Assembly: GCF_020880995.1 (NCBI RefSeq)
Contig: NZ_JAJISD010000009.1
Coordinates: forward strand, 186,001-250,000
Direction of reading: 5' to 3'
Source: Reyranella aquatilis
GTDB lineage: Bacteria > Pseudomonadota > Alphaproteobacteria > Reyranellales > Reyranellaceae
Length of the DNA stretch: 64,000 nucleotides
Position numbers and translations under genes: made by a program. Position 1 is the stretch's first letter, and each line of letters starts with the position of its first letter. Positions 1 to 8,555 of the stretch are shown one piece after another. The notes under the pieces were generated by a model. That model was not told the origin of the DNA and made no database searches. It worked only from the letters and a program-made list of their open reading frames with translations.

Positions 1-474
1 GGCCGCGTCATCCTCTATGCCGACAAGATGACGGACTCGATCAAGTACGCCATGGCCGAGACCGACCGCCGCCGGGCCAAGCAGAAGGCCTACAACGAGA
101 AGCACGGCATCACGCCCGCTTCGGTGAAGCGCAACATCGCCGAGATCCTGCAGTCGACCGCCGAGCGCGACCACTACACGGTCGACACCGGCGTCTCGGG
201 CGACGTGCATCTCGTAGGCCACAACCTGCGGACCCATATCGCCGAACTCGAGAAGCGCATGCGCGCCGCCGCCGCCGATCTCGAATTCGAGGAAGCCGGC
301 CGCCTGCGTGACGAGATCCGACGCCTCGAGGCCCACGAGCTCGAATTGCCGGGCCAGGCCGCCAGCGCTAACGTCGGCGTCCATCTCGGCAAGATGCAGC
401 ATTCCCGGGTCTTCCGCGGCGTGCGGACGGGCTCGGGGGGACGCGGCAAGCCCGCTCGACGCAGCGGCCGCTAG
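1..474 (+). CDS. uvrB: UvrB, excinuclease ABC subunit B (3' end only)
   Basis: The open frame runs in from base 1 with no start, so only the last 157 residues are present. The segment holds the end of the helicase region (GRVILYADK, then [15 protein letters not shown]) and the C-terminal UVR motif ([20 protein letters not shown]), the coiled-coil that docks UvrC. UvrB is the damage-verifying subunit of nucleotide excision repair. The tail after the UVR motif is basic and low-complexity, as in other alphaproteobacterial UvrB proteins. The next gene starts 9 bases after the stop, so the two may share a transcript, though their functions are unrelated. Confidence 0.95.
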   Translation, partial: GRVILYADKMTDSIKYAMAETDRRRAKQKAYNEKHGITPASVKRNIAEILQSTAERDHYTVDTGVSGDVHLVGHNLRTHIAELEKRMRAAAADLEFEEAGRLRDEIRRLEAHELELPGQAASANVGVHLGKMQHSRVFRGVRTGSGGRGKPARRSGR

Positions 475-483
475 GAGATCACG

Positions 484-1323
484 ATGCGCTTGGGCCCGGT
501 CGCAGTTCTTCTCTTCTTCTTTTTCTGCATCGGGCCCCTCGCCGCCCAGGATCGCGAGCAGGTGGTTCGCCTGCCGGGACCCAACGGATCGACCCTGGTG
601 GCCACGGTGATGCGGCCTCCGGGCGAGGCGAAGAACCCGCTGGTCGTCATCAATCACGGTTCGCCGGCCGACGGTTCGCAGCGCTACAAGATGGAACGGC
701 CACGCTACACGGCCTTGTCGTCGTGGTTCCTGTCGCGCGGCTATGTCGTGGCACTGCCGCTGCGGCGCGGCTACGGCGAGACCGGCGGCGACTGGGCGGA
801 GGGGTACGGCCTGTGCGACGCCCCCGACTATTACCGGGCCGGCCTCCAGGGCGCCGCCGACATCCAGGCCACGATCGACTTCATGCGCACGCAGCCCTAC
901 GTCGCGGCCGATCGCACCCTCGTCGTCGGCCAGTCGGCTGGAGGCTGGGCCACGGTGGCGCTGTCCAGCCGCAACCCGGCCGGCGTGGCGGGCATGATCA
1001 ACTTTGCCGGCGGACGCGGCGGACATCAGAAACTGTCGGGCGGCGGCATCGGCAACTGCACGCCGCGCGCGCTGGTCGACGCGGCCGGCAGGTACGGCGC
1101 GACCGCCCGCGTCCCCATGCTCTGGATCTATGCCGAGAACGACAGCTTCTTCGAGCCGTCTCTCGCCAGGCGAATGGCGGAAGCCTACAACACCGCCGGT
1201 GGCAAGGCGACCTACCGCCCGGTCGGCGCCTTCGGTCGCGACGGGCACAGTCTGGCGGGCGCCAGCAACGGCAATTCCGTCTGGTCGCCTCTCGTCGAGA
1301 GTTTCCTCGCCGGGCTCCGCTAG
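484..1323 (+). CDS. Exported alpha/beta hydrolase (dienelactone hydrolase/prolyl oligopeptidase-like)
   Basis: 279 residues. An N-terminal signal peptide is visible (hydrophobic VAVLLFFFFCIGPLAAQ). An oxyanion region follows (VVINHGSPADG), then the nucleophile elbow GQSAGG and a late acid and histidine (ENDSFFEP, then RDGHSL), giving a Ser-Asp-His order typical of alpha/beta hydrolases. The start at 484 has the Shine-Dalgarno-like AGGAGATC just upstream. It is probably a periplasmic esterase or peptidase; the substrate cannot be told from the sequence. It is followed after 20 bases by an MFS transporter, so a joint transcript is likely. Confidence 0.8.
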   Translation: MRLGPVAVLLFFFFCIGPLAAQDREQVVRLPGPNGSTLVATVMRPPGEAKNPLVVINHGSPADGSQRYKMERPRYTALSSWFLSRGYVVALPLRRGYGETGGDWAEGYGLCDAPDYYRAGLQGAADIQATIDFMRTQPYVAADRTLVVGQSAGGWATVALSSRNPAGVAGMINFAGGRGGHQKLSGGGIGNCTPRALVDAAGRYGATARVPMLWIYAENDSFFEPSLARRMAEAYNTAGGKATYRPVGAFGRDGHSLAGASNGNSVWSPLVESFLAGLR

Positions 1324-1343
1324 GTCGCTATAGTCGCGGCGCC

Positions 1344-2555
1344 ATGCCCGCCGCGCCGACCGATCTTCGTCGATACCTCATCGCGCTCGTCTCGCTCACC
1401 CTCGTCCAGGTCGTGTCGACGATGGTGTTCAACCAAGCTTCGGTGCTGGCGCCGGCCGCCGCACCGGAACTCGGCGTTGCGGCCGCGGACATCGCCTACT
1501 ACGTGTCGATCGTCTATCTCGCGGCGATGATCTCGACGGTGGGTGGCGGCACGATCAACCGCCGGCTGGGTCCGATCCGCTTCATCCAGACCGGACTTGC
1601 CATCGCGGCTCTCGGCTCCTTCGTCCTGGCCTTGGGTGGCGTGGCGATGGCCGCGCTCTCGGCCTTCATCGTGGGCCTGGGCTCGGGCCCGCTGACCATC
1701 GCCAGTTCGCACATTCTCGCCCGCGTCTCGCCGCCGCGGCTGGCCAACGTCACCTTCTCGCTTAAGCAAAGCGGCGTGCCGCTCGGCTTCGCGATCTGCG
1801 GCGCGGTGCTACCTACCCTCGCGCTCGATTTCGGCTGGCGCTGGGCCGCGGCTGCCGTCGGCCTGCTGTCGATCGCCGGCGCGATCGCCGTGCAGCCGCT
1901 GCGCGCGCTCTACGACGACGAGCGCAGCGGCGCCAACGCGCGCCTCCCAACGCTGGCCGAGATCTTCGAGCCGCTGCAGCTCGCCTGGCGCGATCCGATC
2001 CTGCGGCCGATGTGCTTCATCGGCATGCTGTTCTCGGCGACGCAGGCGATTGTCGTGAACTTCACGGTCGTCTACGCCGTCGACGGGCTGCAGATGTCCT
2101 ACGTGCTGGCGGGTGCGCTACTGTCGGCCGCAACGGTCGCCGGCGCCTTCGGCCGCATCTTCTGGGGAGCGCTCGCGGATCTGCTGCGCCGTCCCTCCGC
2201 CGTGCTGGCCGGGATCGGCGCCATCATCGCGATCGCCGCCACGGTGATGTCTTTCACGACGCCGGCCTGGCCCACGACGGCCGTCTACATCGTCTGCACG
2301 ATCCTGGGCGGTACCGCCGTGGGCTGGAACGGCGTGTTCATCGCCGAGAGCGCCTCGCGGGCGCCGCCGGGTCGCGCCGCCGAGTTCACCGGCGCCACCC
2401 AGCTCTTCGTATTCGCCGGCGCGCTTCTCTCGCCACTCCTGTTCCGCACCGTCCTGGCCGTCACCGGCTTCTACGAGGCTGGTTACCTGCTGCTGGCGGC
2501 GGGCGTGGCGACGGCATCCTTCTTCCTCGGCCGGGCCGCCCGGCGGGGCGGCTGA
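1344..2555 (+). CDS. MFS transporter
   Basis: 403 residues starting MPAAPTDLRRYLIALV. The protein is almost wholly hydrophobic, with about 12 membrane segments in two halves and a charged central loop (YDDERSGANARLPTLAEIFE). A basic motif after the second helix (GGGTINRRLGPIRF) resembles the MFS loop 2-3 signature. The same frame stays open far upstream, but those residues are an Arg-rich shadow of the hydrolase gene, so I place the start at 1344, after the hydrolase stop. It resembles CynX/NimT-type or general drug/metabolite MFS permeases; no substrate can be assigned. Confidence 0.8.
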   Translation: MPAAPTDLRRYLIALVSLTLVQVVSTMVFNQASVLAPAAAPELGVAAADIAYYVSIVYLAAMISTVGGGTINRRLGPIRFIQTGLAIAALGSFVLALGGVAMAALSAFIVGLGSGPLTIASSHILARVSPPRLANVTFSLKQSGVPLGFAICGAVLPTLALDFGWRWAAAAVGLLSIAGAIAVQPLRALYDDERSGANARLPTLAEIFEPLQLAWRDPILRPMCFIGMLFSATQAIVVNFTVVYAVDGLQMSYVLAGALLSAATVAGAFGRIFWGALADLLRRPSAVLAGIGAIIAIAATVMSFTTPAWPTTAVYIVCTILGGTAVGWNGVFIAESASRAPPGRAAEFTGATQLFVFAGALLSPLLFRTVLAVTGFYEAGYLLLAAGVATASFFLGRAARRGG

Positions 2556-2635
2556 AAATGCCCTGAACCATGCTTCCTGCAGAGGCGCACGCTCTGCCGA
2601 GTGACCGGACAGGCATTCCGGCGGCCGGGTCGGCT

Positions 2636-3712
2636 CTATTTTTCGATCGTCGGCAACAATGAATACAGGCAGAGCCCGAAGAACAGCAGAGGCACGGTGA
2701 GCCGAAGGTTCCGGCGCACCTCCGGCAGAAGGTAGGGAAAACGCCGCGCGAAGCGACTGTTGTCGAGACCAGGGAACAGGTCGATCAATAGCACCGCGGG
2801 CAGATAGAGATATCCCATGGAGATCATTGCCGCGATCGGCGAATTCATCGAGATCGAGCCGGGGAAGCTCGCTTCGAAAGTGAAGCTGAGGGCCGCGAGG
2901 GCGAGCAGCGTCGAAAACACCATGGGCACACGCTGGGTGTTCGGCAGCACGCTCGTCGAGGCCCACAGCAGGAAAAGAGACAGCGACATGATGGCGATGA
3001 AGGGTACGAACAGGCGCAGTATGTAGCGCGTCCAGTCTCTTTCGACCGTCGTGATCAGCGTAATGCGGGAAAACGGGCGGGCATTCCAGCCGAAGAAACT
3101 GCTCTGCACGAAAGAGACGCCACGCGGCTTCCAGTTGTTCGCCGAGATGTCGGGATTGACCGTCGAGAAGTTGCGGTCGAACTCGGTGGTCGTGAGCGCG
3201 ACCTCATGGGCCGAGTGGCGTGCCGTACTGAAGCTGAGCGGCAGATACTGCGTATCGAAGGGGAAGCTCGACATGTTGGCGCGTATGCGGAAGTCGGCAT
3301 CGAGCCGGCGAATCTGCACGACCCTGCCATCGTGGAATATCGACAGAAAGACGGTCTGCGAGCGCGGGTTGCCGATCATGTTGTCGATGGTGATTCCCGG
3401 GCGCCAGATCTGGCCGAGACGGGCCTCGGCCGCGGCACCCGTCAGGTCGATATGCTCCTCGCCTTTCGCGACCGGATCGAAACGCAGGCCGGGATCGACC
3501 CAGCGCTGAGTGTACTCGATGGAGGCACTGAGTTCGCCCGTGGTCTCGATCAAACGGGTGATGTTGAGGATACGCACCGACAGGCGCACCTCGATGGGCA
3601 GTTCGACGCCTGCCGGCAAGGGAGGCGGAATGGCGGGCGACGCTGCGCTCTGTGCTTGCACGGGGCCTGAGCATGCGATGAGGATCGCCACCAAGGCGAA
3701 GGCCCATCTCAT
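2636..3712 (-). CDS. Prokaryotic pentameric ligand-gated ion channel (pLGIC, ELIC/GLIC type)
   Basis: 358 residues. A signal peptide (1-20) is followed by a beta-rich extracellular domain carrying the bacterial Pro-loop (FPFDTQYLPLSF, about 150-161), which replaces the eukaryotic Cys-loop. Four membrane helices follow: M1 about 228-251, M2 260-279, M3 290-313, M4 335-353. M2 (VFSTLLALAALSFTFE) aligns by eye with the GLIC pore helix, including S6' and T7' and a hydrophobic 9' Leu. The acidic residue at -2'/-1' seen in cation channels is absent and 0' is Arg, so ion selectivity may differ from GLIC (inference). There is no cytoplasmic domain, as is usual in bacteria. Its ATG overlaps the stop of the upstream dCache gene by four bases (ATGA), implying coupled translation. 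Confidence 0.92.
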   Translation of the reverse strand: MRWAFALVAILIACSGPVQAQSAASPAIPPPLPAGVELPIEVRLSVRILNITRLIETTGELSASIEYTQRWVDPGLRFDPVAKGEEHIDLTGAAAEARLGQIWRPGITIDNMIGNPRSQTVFLSIFHDGRVVQIRRLDADFRIRANMSSFPFDTQYLPLSFSTARHSAHEVALTTTEFDRNFSTVNPDISANNWKPRGVSFVQSSFFGWNARPFSRITLITTVERDWTRYILRLFVPFIAIMSLSLFLLWASTSVLPNTQRVPMVFSTLLALAALSFTFEASFPGSISMNSPIAAMISMGYLYLPAVLLIDLFPGLDNSRFARRFPYLLPEVRRNLRLTVPLLFFGLCLYSLLPTIEK

Positions 3713-4827
3713 GTCGCAGGCTCTTTCGCCCCGGCGGAGGCGGGCACCACCCGGCCTGCCAGTGCCGTCGCGGCCTTGACGATCCGGTCGGCGTCCGCAG
3801 CACCCGGCGGCGGAACCGCGCTGCCAGGCTGACGACCCTCGGCCAGGGCTTCGAGCCAGTCGCCCAGCACCTGAAGTGGACGAGCGACGAAGCTCTTCAT
3901 TGCCACGGCGATGACGCTGAAGCAGACGACCACCGCGGCAAACGCCGCAAAAAGCAGCTTCCAGGCCTGGCGCGAGTAGCTGGCGTGCAGGGTCGTGAAA
4001 TTCGCCGCAGCGATGAAGCCGCCGATCATGCGGCCGCTGTAGTCGAGCAGCGGCGTGACGACGATTCCCCAGGTCGCGTCGTCGAGCACGGCTTCGGCGA
4101 AGGAATCCTCGCGCGCCAGACGCGGCGATGCCGCTTCCAGCAACCGCGCAAACAGGGTGCTGTCGGTCGATTCGCTGATGACGAGGTCGCCATACACCTT
4201 CTTGTCGCCGTGCTGCGCTCCCATGCCAACCGAAAGGACGACCGCGACCTCCGCGCCGGTTCGCGTCTTGACCGCCCGGATCAGATCGGGAAGGCCGAGC
4301 CCGACCTCGGCCGTGCCGACCAGCTTGGCTCCGTCCATGACCGGCGCCACGCCCCGGAGGGCCAGCCCTCGCCGGCCCAGTTCGACACCACTCTGACCCA
4401 TATGGCTGTGGTTGACCGCGACGACCATCGGGCGAGCCTGCGAAACGTCGTCGCCAAAATTTTCCGGCTCCTGCAAGCGCAGGAACATCTTGAGATCTGC
4501 GCTCTGGAACTGGAGCATTTCCACGCCATTCTGCTTGCTGAGATAGGCGTAGACCGGCTTCAGCCTCTCGAGGATTGCTCCACGGTCGCCGCTGGCGACC
4601 GCCGAGACGTTACCCGGCTGCAGAGCGAAGACCTGCGCCAGCGCAAGCGCCGTATTGCCGTTTCGTTCCAACGTGGAACGCAACGTAAGGCCGACGGTCT
4701 TGAGAGCCGCACCCTGCCGCTGGCGCATGTCGTCGCGCAAATCGGACAAGGTGAGCGCGATCATGGTACCGAAGCTCGCCAGCAGCACGACCGACATGAT
4801 CGCGGCGATGCGGTTGCCGAACGTCAT
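3709..4827 (-). CDS. Membrane-anchored dCache sensor protein without an output domain
   Basis: 372 residues. TM1 (about 7-28), a large periplasmic domain (about 29-288), TM2 (289-310) and a short cytoplasmic tail of about 60 residues. The periplasmic part has dCache_3-like features of bacterial chemoreceptors and kinases: FLRLQEPENFGDD, then GRRGLALRGVAPV and a second lobe. The region after TM2 (KSFVARPLQVLGDWLEALAE) looks like a partial HAMP helix, but no kinase, cyclase, MCP or GGDEF domain follows. I chose the start at 4827 because AAGGA lies about seven bases upstream; an in-frame start 60 codons further up gives an unlikely N-terminus. Its stop overlaps the pLGIC start, which suggests it works with the channel. 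Confidence 0.85.
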   Translation of the reverse strand: MTFGNRIAAIMSVVLLASFGTMIALTLSDLRDDMRQRQGAALKTVGLTLRSTLERNGNTALALAQVFALQPGNVSAVASGDRGAILERLKPVYAYLSKQNGVEMLQFQSADLKMFLRLQEPENFGDDVSQARPMVVAVNHSHMGQSGVELGRRGLALRGVAPVMDGAKLVGTAEVGLGLPDLIRAVKTRTGAEVAVVLSVGMGAQHGDKKVYGDLVISESTDSTLFARLLEAASPRLAREDSFAEAVLDDATWGIVVTPLLDYSGRMIGGFIAAANFTTLHASYSRQAWKLLFAAFAAVVVCFSVIAVAMKSFVARPLQVLGDWLEALAEGRQPGSAVPPPGAADADRIVKAATALAGRVVPASAGAKEPAT

Positions 4828-5232
4828 GACTTGTCCTTCAGGCGTGGAGTCGTGACCAGAACTCGCGTGAAGTGCGGGGCCGTGTTCGCGCCATCTCCCC
4901 ACGTCGATCGGCGGTATGCGGCGGAAGTCCGGCCCGGAAACGCCACGACTGGCAATCTTGCCGCCGATGGTTCTCGCAACACGACTCCCCCCACCACGTG
5001 ATTGCAACCACGAGTATCACCGGAGACATGGTCCAGCCGGCGACAACGCCAGCCCCACATTTTGATCGATGCCCCGCGAACCGTTCGAAAGCTAACATTG
5101 CGCCGCGCTGCAGGTAAAGCGCCGGCACCCGGCGCGGTCGAATCCACCGCTTCACTACAACTGATATCCGGGACGCCTCCAGTTCATCGATTGGGCCCAC
5201 TCCCCGTCATCCACGCCCGCACTTTCCGTCCC
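4828..5232. other. Intergenic region between the dCache gene and the ABC permease
   Basis: About 405 bases with no convincing gene; both flanking genes are on the minus strand. It must hold the promoter for the dCache-pLGIC unit. I could not pick a clear -35/-10 pair. The only structured element is the hairpin at 5119-5135. Confidence 0.5.
5116..5135 (-). terminator. Weak hairpin terminator downstream of the ABC permease
   Basis: Stem GCGCCGG/CCGGCGC with a three-base loop. Read on the minus strand it is followed by TTTA, a short U tract. It would end the dioxygenase-ATPase-permease transcript before the dCache-pLGIC unit begins. Confidence 0.35.
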
Positions 5233-6009
5233 TCACCTTTCCTCGCCGAGCGCGCTTTCGTGCCAGCGCCGCAGCAGAAGGTGCGAAATCAGCGACAGCA
5301 GCAGGTAGATCGCGATGCCCGCGGCCGAGATCAGCACCAGGGCCGCGAACATGCGCGGGATCTTGAGCTGATAGCCGGATTCGAGGATGCGATAGGCGAG
5401 GCCCGACGCGCGCCCGCCGGAGCCCGCAACGAATTCGGCGACGACGGCGCCGATCAACGCCAGGCCGCCCGAGATCCGCAAGCCCCCCAGGAAGTACGGC
5501 AGTGCCGCCGGCAGGCGCAGCTCGAGCAGCGTGCGCCATCGGCTCGCGCCATAGAGTTCGAACAGGTCTAGCAGGTTGCGGTCGACCGAGCGCAGGCCCA
5601 GCACGGTGTTGGACAGGATCGGAAAGAAGGCCACCAGCCAGGCGCAGATCAGCAGCGAGACATCGACATCGTCGACCCAGGCGATGATCAGCGGTGCAAT
5701 GGCGACGATGGGCGTCACCTGCAGGATGATGGCGTAGGGAAAAAGCGACAGTTCGATCCAGCGCGACAGCGAGAACAGGAGCGCCAGCGCTCCGCCGACC
5801 AGCACCGCGGCCAGCAGGGCCTGCAGGGTGATGGTGAGTGTCACCACCAGCGCCGGCCAGAGCGTGCCCCAGTCCGACACCAGGGTCTTCGCCACCAGGA
5901 TCGGCCCCGGCAGGATATAGGGTGGGATCGCCATCGCGCGCACGAGCCCTTCCCACAGGACCAGCATGAAGATGCCCATGAGGACGGGCGCAATGAAGCG
6001 GGCACTCAC
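5233..6009 (-). CDS. ABC transporter permease (SsuC/TauC/NrtB type)
   Basis: 258 residues, GTG start. About six membrane helices, with the inner-membrane permease EAA-like loop (LFELYGASRWRTLLELRLP, then ALPYFLGGLRIS) that contacts the ATPase. Strong resemblance to permeases of the nitrate/sulfonate/taurine/pyrimidine-precursor class. The ATPase gene lies upstream in the same direction, separated by a palindromic repeat pair. No substrate-binding protein gene is present in this cluster, so the substrate is unknown. The linked intradiol dioxygenase hints at an aromatic or related carboxylate (inference). Confidence 0.85.
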   Translation of the reverse strand: MSARFIAPVLMGIFMLVLWEGLVRAMAIPPYILPGPILVAKTLVSDWGTLWPALVVTLTITLQALLAAVLVGGALALLFSLSRWIELSLFPYAIILQVTPIVAIAPLIIAWVDDVDVSLLICAWLVAFFPILSNTVLGLRSVDRNLLDLFELYGASRWRTLLELRLPAALPYFLGGLRISGGLALIGAVVAEFVAGSGGRASGLAYRILESGYQLKIPRMFAALVLISAAGIAIYLLLSLISHLLLRRWHESALGEER

Positions 6010-6014
6010 CGGGA

Positions 6015-6116
6015 AGCCCCCTCACCCAACCTCTCCCCCAAGGGGGAGAGGAACATGAAGGCCAGCCGTCTCCTGCTCCTCTCCCCCGCTAGGGGGAGAG
6101 GCTGGGTGAGGGTGTT
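6015..6116. repeat. Dispersed palindromic (REP-like) repeat pair, head-to-head
   Basis: Two inverted copies of one unit. The left copy reads CCCTCACCCAACCTCTCCCC and ends GGGGGAGAGG. The right copy is its reverse complement with small changes (CTCTCCCCCGCTAGGGGG, then GGGTGAGGG). Each copy has its own hairpin (CTCTCCCCC/GGGGGAGAG). The same unit recurs at 36619-36711 in the opposite arrangement. It lies between an ATPase gene and its permease and may stabilise or attenuate the mRNA. Confidence 0.8.
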
Positions 6117-6142
6117 GCACGCACCCAGCGTTACTGACGTCG

Positions 6143-6883
6143 TCATGCCGCCATCGCGTCCGAGAGCTGGGCCGAAGCGAGGCGACACAGGGCGGCATAG
6201 TCGGCCGAGGTCCCGAAGGTTTCGGTGCGGGGATAGGGCGCCGATATCGCGAGCTCGGACCGTACGCGCCCTGGGCGCGCGCTCATCACGGCGATGCGCT
6301 GCGACAGGAAGACCGATTCGAACACCGAATGCGTCACGAACACCGCGGTGAAGCGGGTGCGCTCCCAAAGCGCCAGCAGGTCGGTGTTGAGTTTGCGCCG
6401 CGTGATCTCGTCGAGCGCCGCGAAGGGCTCATCCATCAGGAGCAGCTTCGGCTCGGTGACGAGTGCGCGGGCGATCGAGACGCGCATCTTCATGCCGCCC
6501 GACAGTTCGCGCGGAAAGCTCTTCTCGAAGCCGGCGAGGCCCACACCCGCGAGCGCCTCGGCGGCGCGCGCCTCGCGCTCGGATCGTGCCTGACCGCGCA
6601 GCTTCAGCGGCAGCGCCACGTTTCCCAGCGCCGTGGTCCACGGCATGAGGGTCGGCTCCTGGAAAACGAAGCCGAGATCGGGCCGGCCCTGCGGCCAGTC
6701 GATCGTCCCCGCTGTCGGCTCGGCAAGCCCCGCAAGCAGACGCAACAGCGTGGACTTCCCGCAACCCGAGGGACCGAGCACGCTCAGGAACTCACCGACG
6801 CCGATGTCCAGTGACACGCCTCCCAGCGCCTGAACGCCGTTCGCGAAGACTTGCGAGACGTCCCGGACGCGGACGAGCGGCAT
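6143..6883 (-). CDS. ABC transporter ATP-binding protein (SsuB/TauB/NrtD type)
   Basis: 246 residues. Walker A GPSGCGKS (37-44), Q-loop FVFQEPTLMPW, signature LSGGM (127-131) and Walker B LLLMDEP (147-153) followed by the D-loop and switch histidine (VTHSV). It energises the adjacent permease at the inner face of the membrane. The start at 6883 gives a four-base ATGA overlap with the dioxygenase stop, so the two are probably translationally coupled. The frame stays open upstream, but that part is an Arg-rich shadow of the dioxygenase gene. Confidence 0.92.
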   Translation of the reverse strand: MPLVRVRDVSQVFANGVQALGGVSLDIGVGEFLSVLGPSGCGKSTLLRLLAGLAEPTAGTIDWPQGRPDLGFVFQEPTLMPWTTALGNVALPLKLRGQARSEREARAAEALAGVGLAGFEKSFPRELSGGMKMRVSIARALVTEPKLLLMDEPFAALDEITRRKLNTDLLALWERTRFTAVFVTHSVFESVFLSQRIAVMSARPGRVRSELAISAPYPRTETFGTSADYAALCRLASAQLSDAMAA

Positions 6884-7752
6884 CAGGCTGGCGGCAGCGT
6901 CAGGTCGAGACGGGCCGTCCAGACCGGCAACGGCAGCGTGTCGCGCGCGGCGAGATTGGCCGGCAGCGCCGCGCGGTCGGTCACCTTGCCGAATGGCAGG
7001 ACGAGTCCCGCCCGGACACCGAACACGGCATCGCCGTCGAGATGCTCGTCGTCCTCGGGAAAGAACTCGGTGATCAGCGGCGCATGGCCGGGAGCCTGCA
7101 CGATCATGTGCAGATGGGCCGGCCGCCAGGCATCGCGGCCCAGGACGCGGAGCATGTCCCCGGCCGGGCCGTCGTCCGGCACCTTGTAGGAAACCGGCCG
7201 GACCGTGCTGAAGGAGAAGGTGCCGTCGTCCGCCACCGTGAGGCGAGCATGATAGTTGGTCGGCGACTGCGCGGCGTCCTGCTGGGCATAGAGGCCGTTG
7301 CCGGCATTCTGCCAGAGCGCGAGCACGGTGCCCTTGGCCGGCGCGCCCTTCTGGTCGACGACGCGGCCGCTCACGACCAGCGGCTCGCCGACCTGGCCGC
7401 GCCACAGGTCGCCGCCGTTCGGCAGTTCGGGCGCACCTTCGATGTGAAACGGCCCCAGGACCGACGACGGCGTGCCGGCCGGTGCGGCATTCACCATGTC
7501 GACCAGCGACGAGACGCCCAGCAGATCGGAGAAGAGGATGTACTCGTTGCGTTTGTCGTCGGTGAACTTCGTGGCGCGGGTCAGCGCATCGATGGCCGCT
7601 CCCCACTCCGCCTGGGTCACCTTGTTGTCGCGCACGAAACTGTGGAGATGGCCGGCCAGCGACACCAGCAGCGTCCGGGCACGTTCCGAGGGCGCGTTGC
7701 GCGCATAGTCGGCGAAGGCCTGCGTGATCGTGGTCGGTGTCAGATTGCGCAT
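6883..7752 (-). CDS. Intradiol ring-cleavage dioxygenase (catechol/hydroxyquinol 1,2-dioxygenase family)
   Basis: 289 residues. Iron(III) ligands of the family are recognisable: Tyr155 (GLYAQQD), Tyr189 (VSYKVPDDGPAGDML) and His213/His215 (RPAHLHMIVQAPGH). The helical N-terminal linker domain (about 1-100) is that of catechol and hydroxyquinol dioxygenases rather than the protocatechuate enzyme. It would cleave a catechol or hydroxyquinol ring between the hydroxyls to a muconate or maleylacetate. No muconate-pathway genes are nearby. Instead it is coupled to an ABC ATPase and permease, so the unit may import and open an aromatic substrate (inference). Confidence 0.9.
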   Translation of the reverse strand: MRNLTPTTITQAFADYARNAPSERARTLLVSLAGHLHSFVRDNKVTQAEWGAAIDALTRATKFTDDKRNEYILFSDLLGVSSLVDMVNAAPAGTPSSVLGPFHIEGAPELPNGGDLWRGQVGEPLVVSGRVVDQKGAPAKGTVLALWQNAGNGLYAQQDAAQSPTNYHARLTVADDGTFSFSTVRPVSYKVPDDGPAGDMLRVLGRDAWRPAHLHMIVQAPGHAPLITEFFPEDDEHLDGDAVFGVRAGLVLPFGKVTDRAALPANLAARDTLPLPVWTARLDLTLPPA

Positions 7753-7794
7753 GAACGCTCCCGGGGATCAGGGCTGGGGACGGGCCGCCGCCCG

Positions 7795-8403
7795 CTACCG
7801 CGGCGCCCGCAGAAGAGCGTCGTAGTCGGCGCGCAGCAACGCGAACAGAAGATGGTCGGCCCACTGGCCGTTGATCCGCAGATACTGCCGCGCGAGGCCT
7901 TCCTCGTGGAACCCGACCTTCGTCAGGACCCCCTTGGAAGGCTCGTTATGGGGCAGGCAGGCCGCCTCCAGCCGGTGCAGGCGGAGATCGTCGAACACGA
8001 ACGGCAGGGTCGCGCGCAACCCATCAGTCATCAGCCCTTGGCCGGCATAGGGCTGGCCCATCCAGTACCCGACCGAGGCCGTCTGGGCGACGCCGCGGCG
8101 GACGTTGCTGAGATTGATGCCGCCCACCAGCCGGCGCCCCTCGTTGGTGAACAGGAACAGGCCGTAGGCCTCGCCCGCCCGCCATTCCTTGGCCTGCTGG
8201 CGCAAGCGGCGGCGGAAATGGTCCCGGGCCAGCGAATCCTCCGGCCAGGTCGGTTCCCAGGGGGTGAGGAAGGACCGGCTGCGGGCCCGCAGTTCCGCCC
8301 ATTCCGCCCAATCGTCCATGCTGGGCGCGCGCAAAAAGACGCGCTTCCCGGCGATCCTGGTCATCCCGGACAGCGACAATGGGACGTCGGCAAAACGGAA
8401 CAT
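7795..8403 (-). CDS. GNAT family N-acetyltransferase (RimJ/RimL-like)
   Basis: Up to 202 residues; a second Met (MTRIAGKRVFLRAP) at 8364 is an equally good start. GNAT hallmarks: motif A around GYWMGQPYAGQGLMTDGL with the acetyl-CoA loop QPYAGQG, and the C-terminal block NEPSKGVLTKVGFHEEG. RimJ/RimL enzymes acetylate the N-terminal alanine or serine of ribosomal proteins, but many relatives have other substrates. In related genomes a GNAT of this kind often follows thrC and the M16 peptidase; here a plus-strand gene lies between them. Confidence 0.85.
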   Translation of the reverse strand: MFRFADVPLSLSGMTRIAGKRVFLRAPSMDDWAEWAELRARSRSFLTPWEPTWPEDSLARDHFRRRLRQQAKEWRAGEAYGLFLFTNEGRRLVGGINLSNVRRGVAQTASVGYWMGQPYAGQGLMTDGLRATLPFVFDDLRLHRLEAACLPHNEPSKGVLTKVGFHEEGLARQYLRINGQWADHLLFALLRADYDALLRAPR

Positions 8404-8555
8404 CTTGGGCTATAATAGCGCTTCTCCGGAATTCTGACATGTTTTCCGGGGGTTGACGCAAGAAATTGAGTTTTCGCGCCCGGCAGCTCAGCCGCCGCCA
8501 TTTCGCCAAACCGGCGCGCGACACCCGCCCATCGGAGTCCTCGAGGCAACCAGTC

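Noticed and set aside
4827-5007. 60-codon N-terminal extension of the dCache protein
   Set aside because: The extension is unlike a leader and the ATG at 4827 has a good ribosome site followed at once by a membrane helix.
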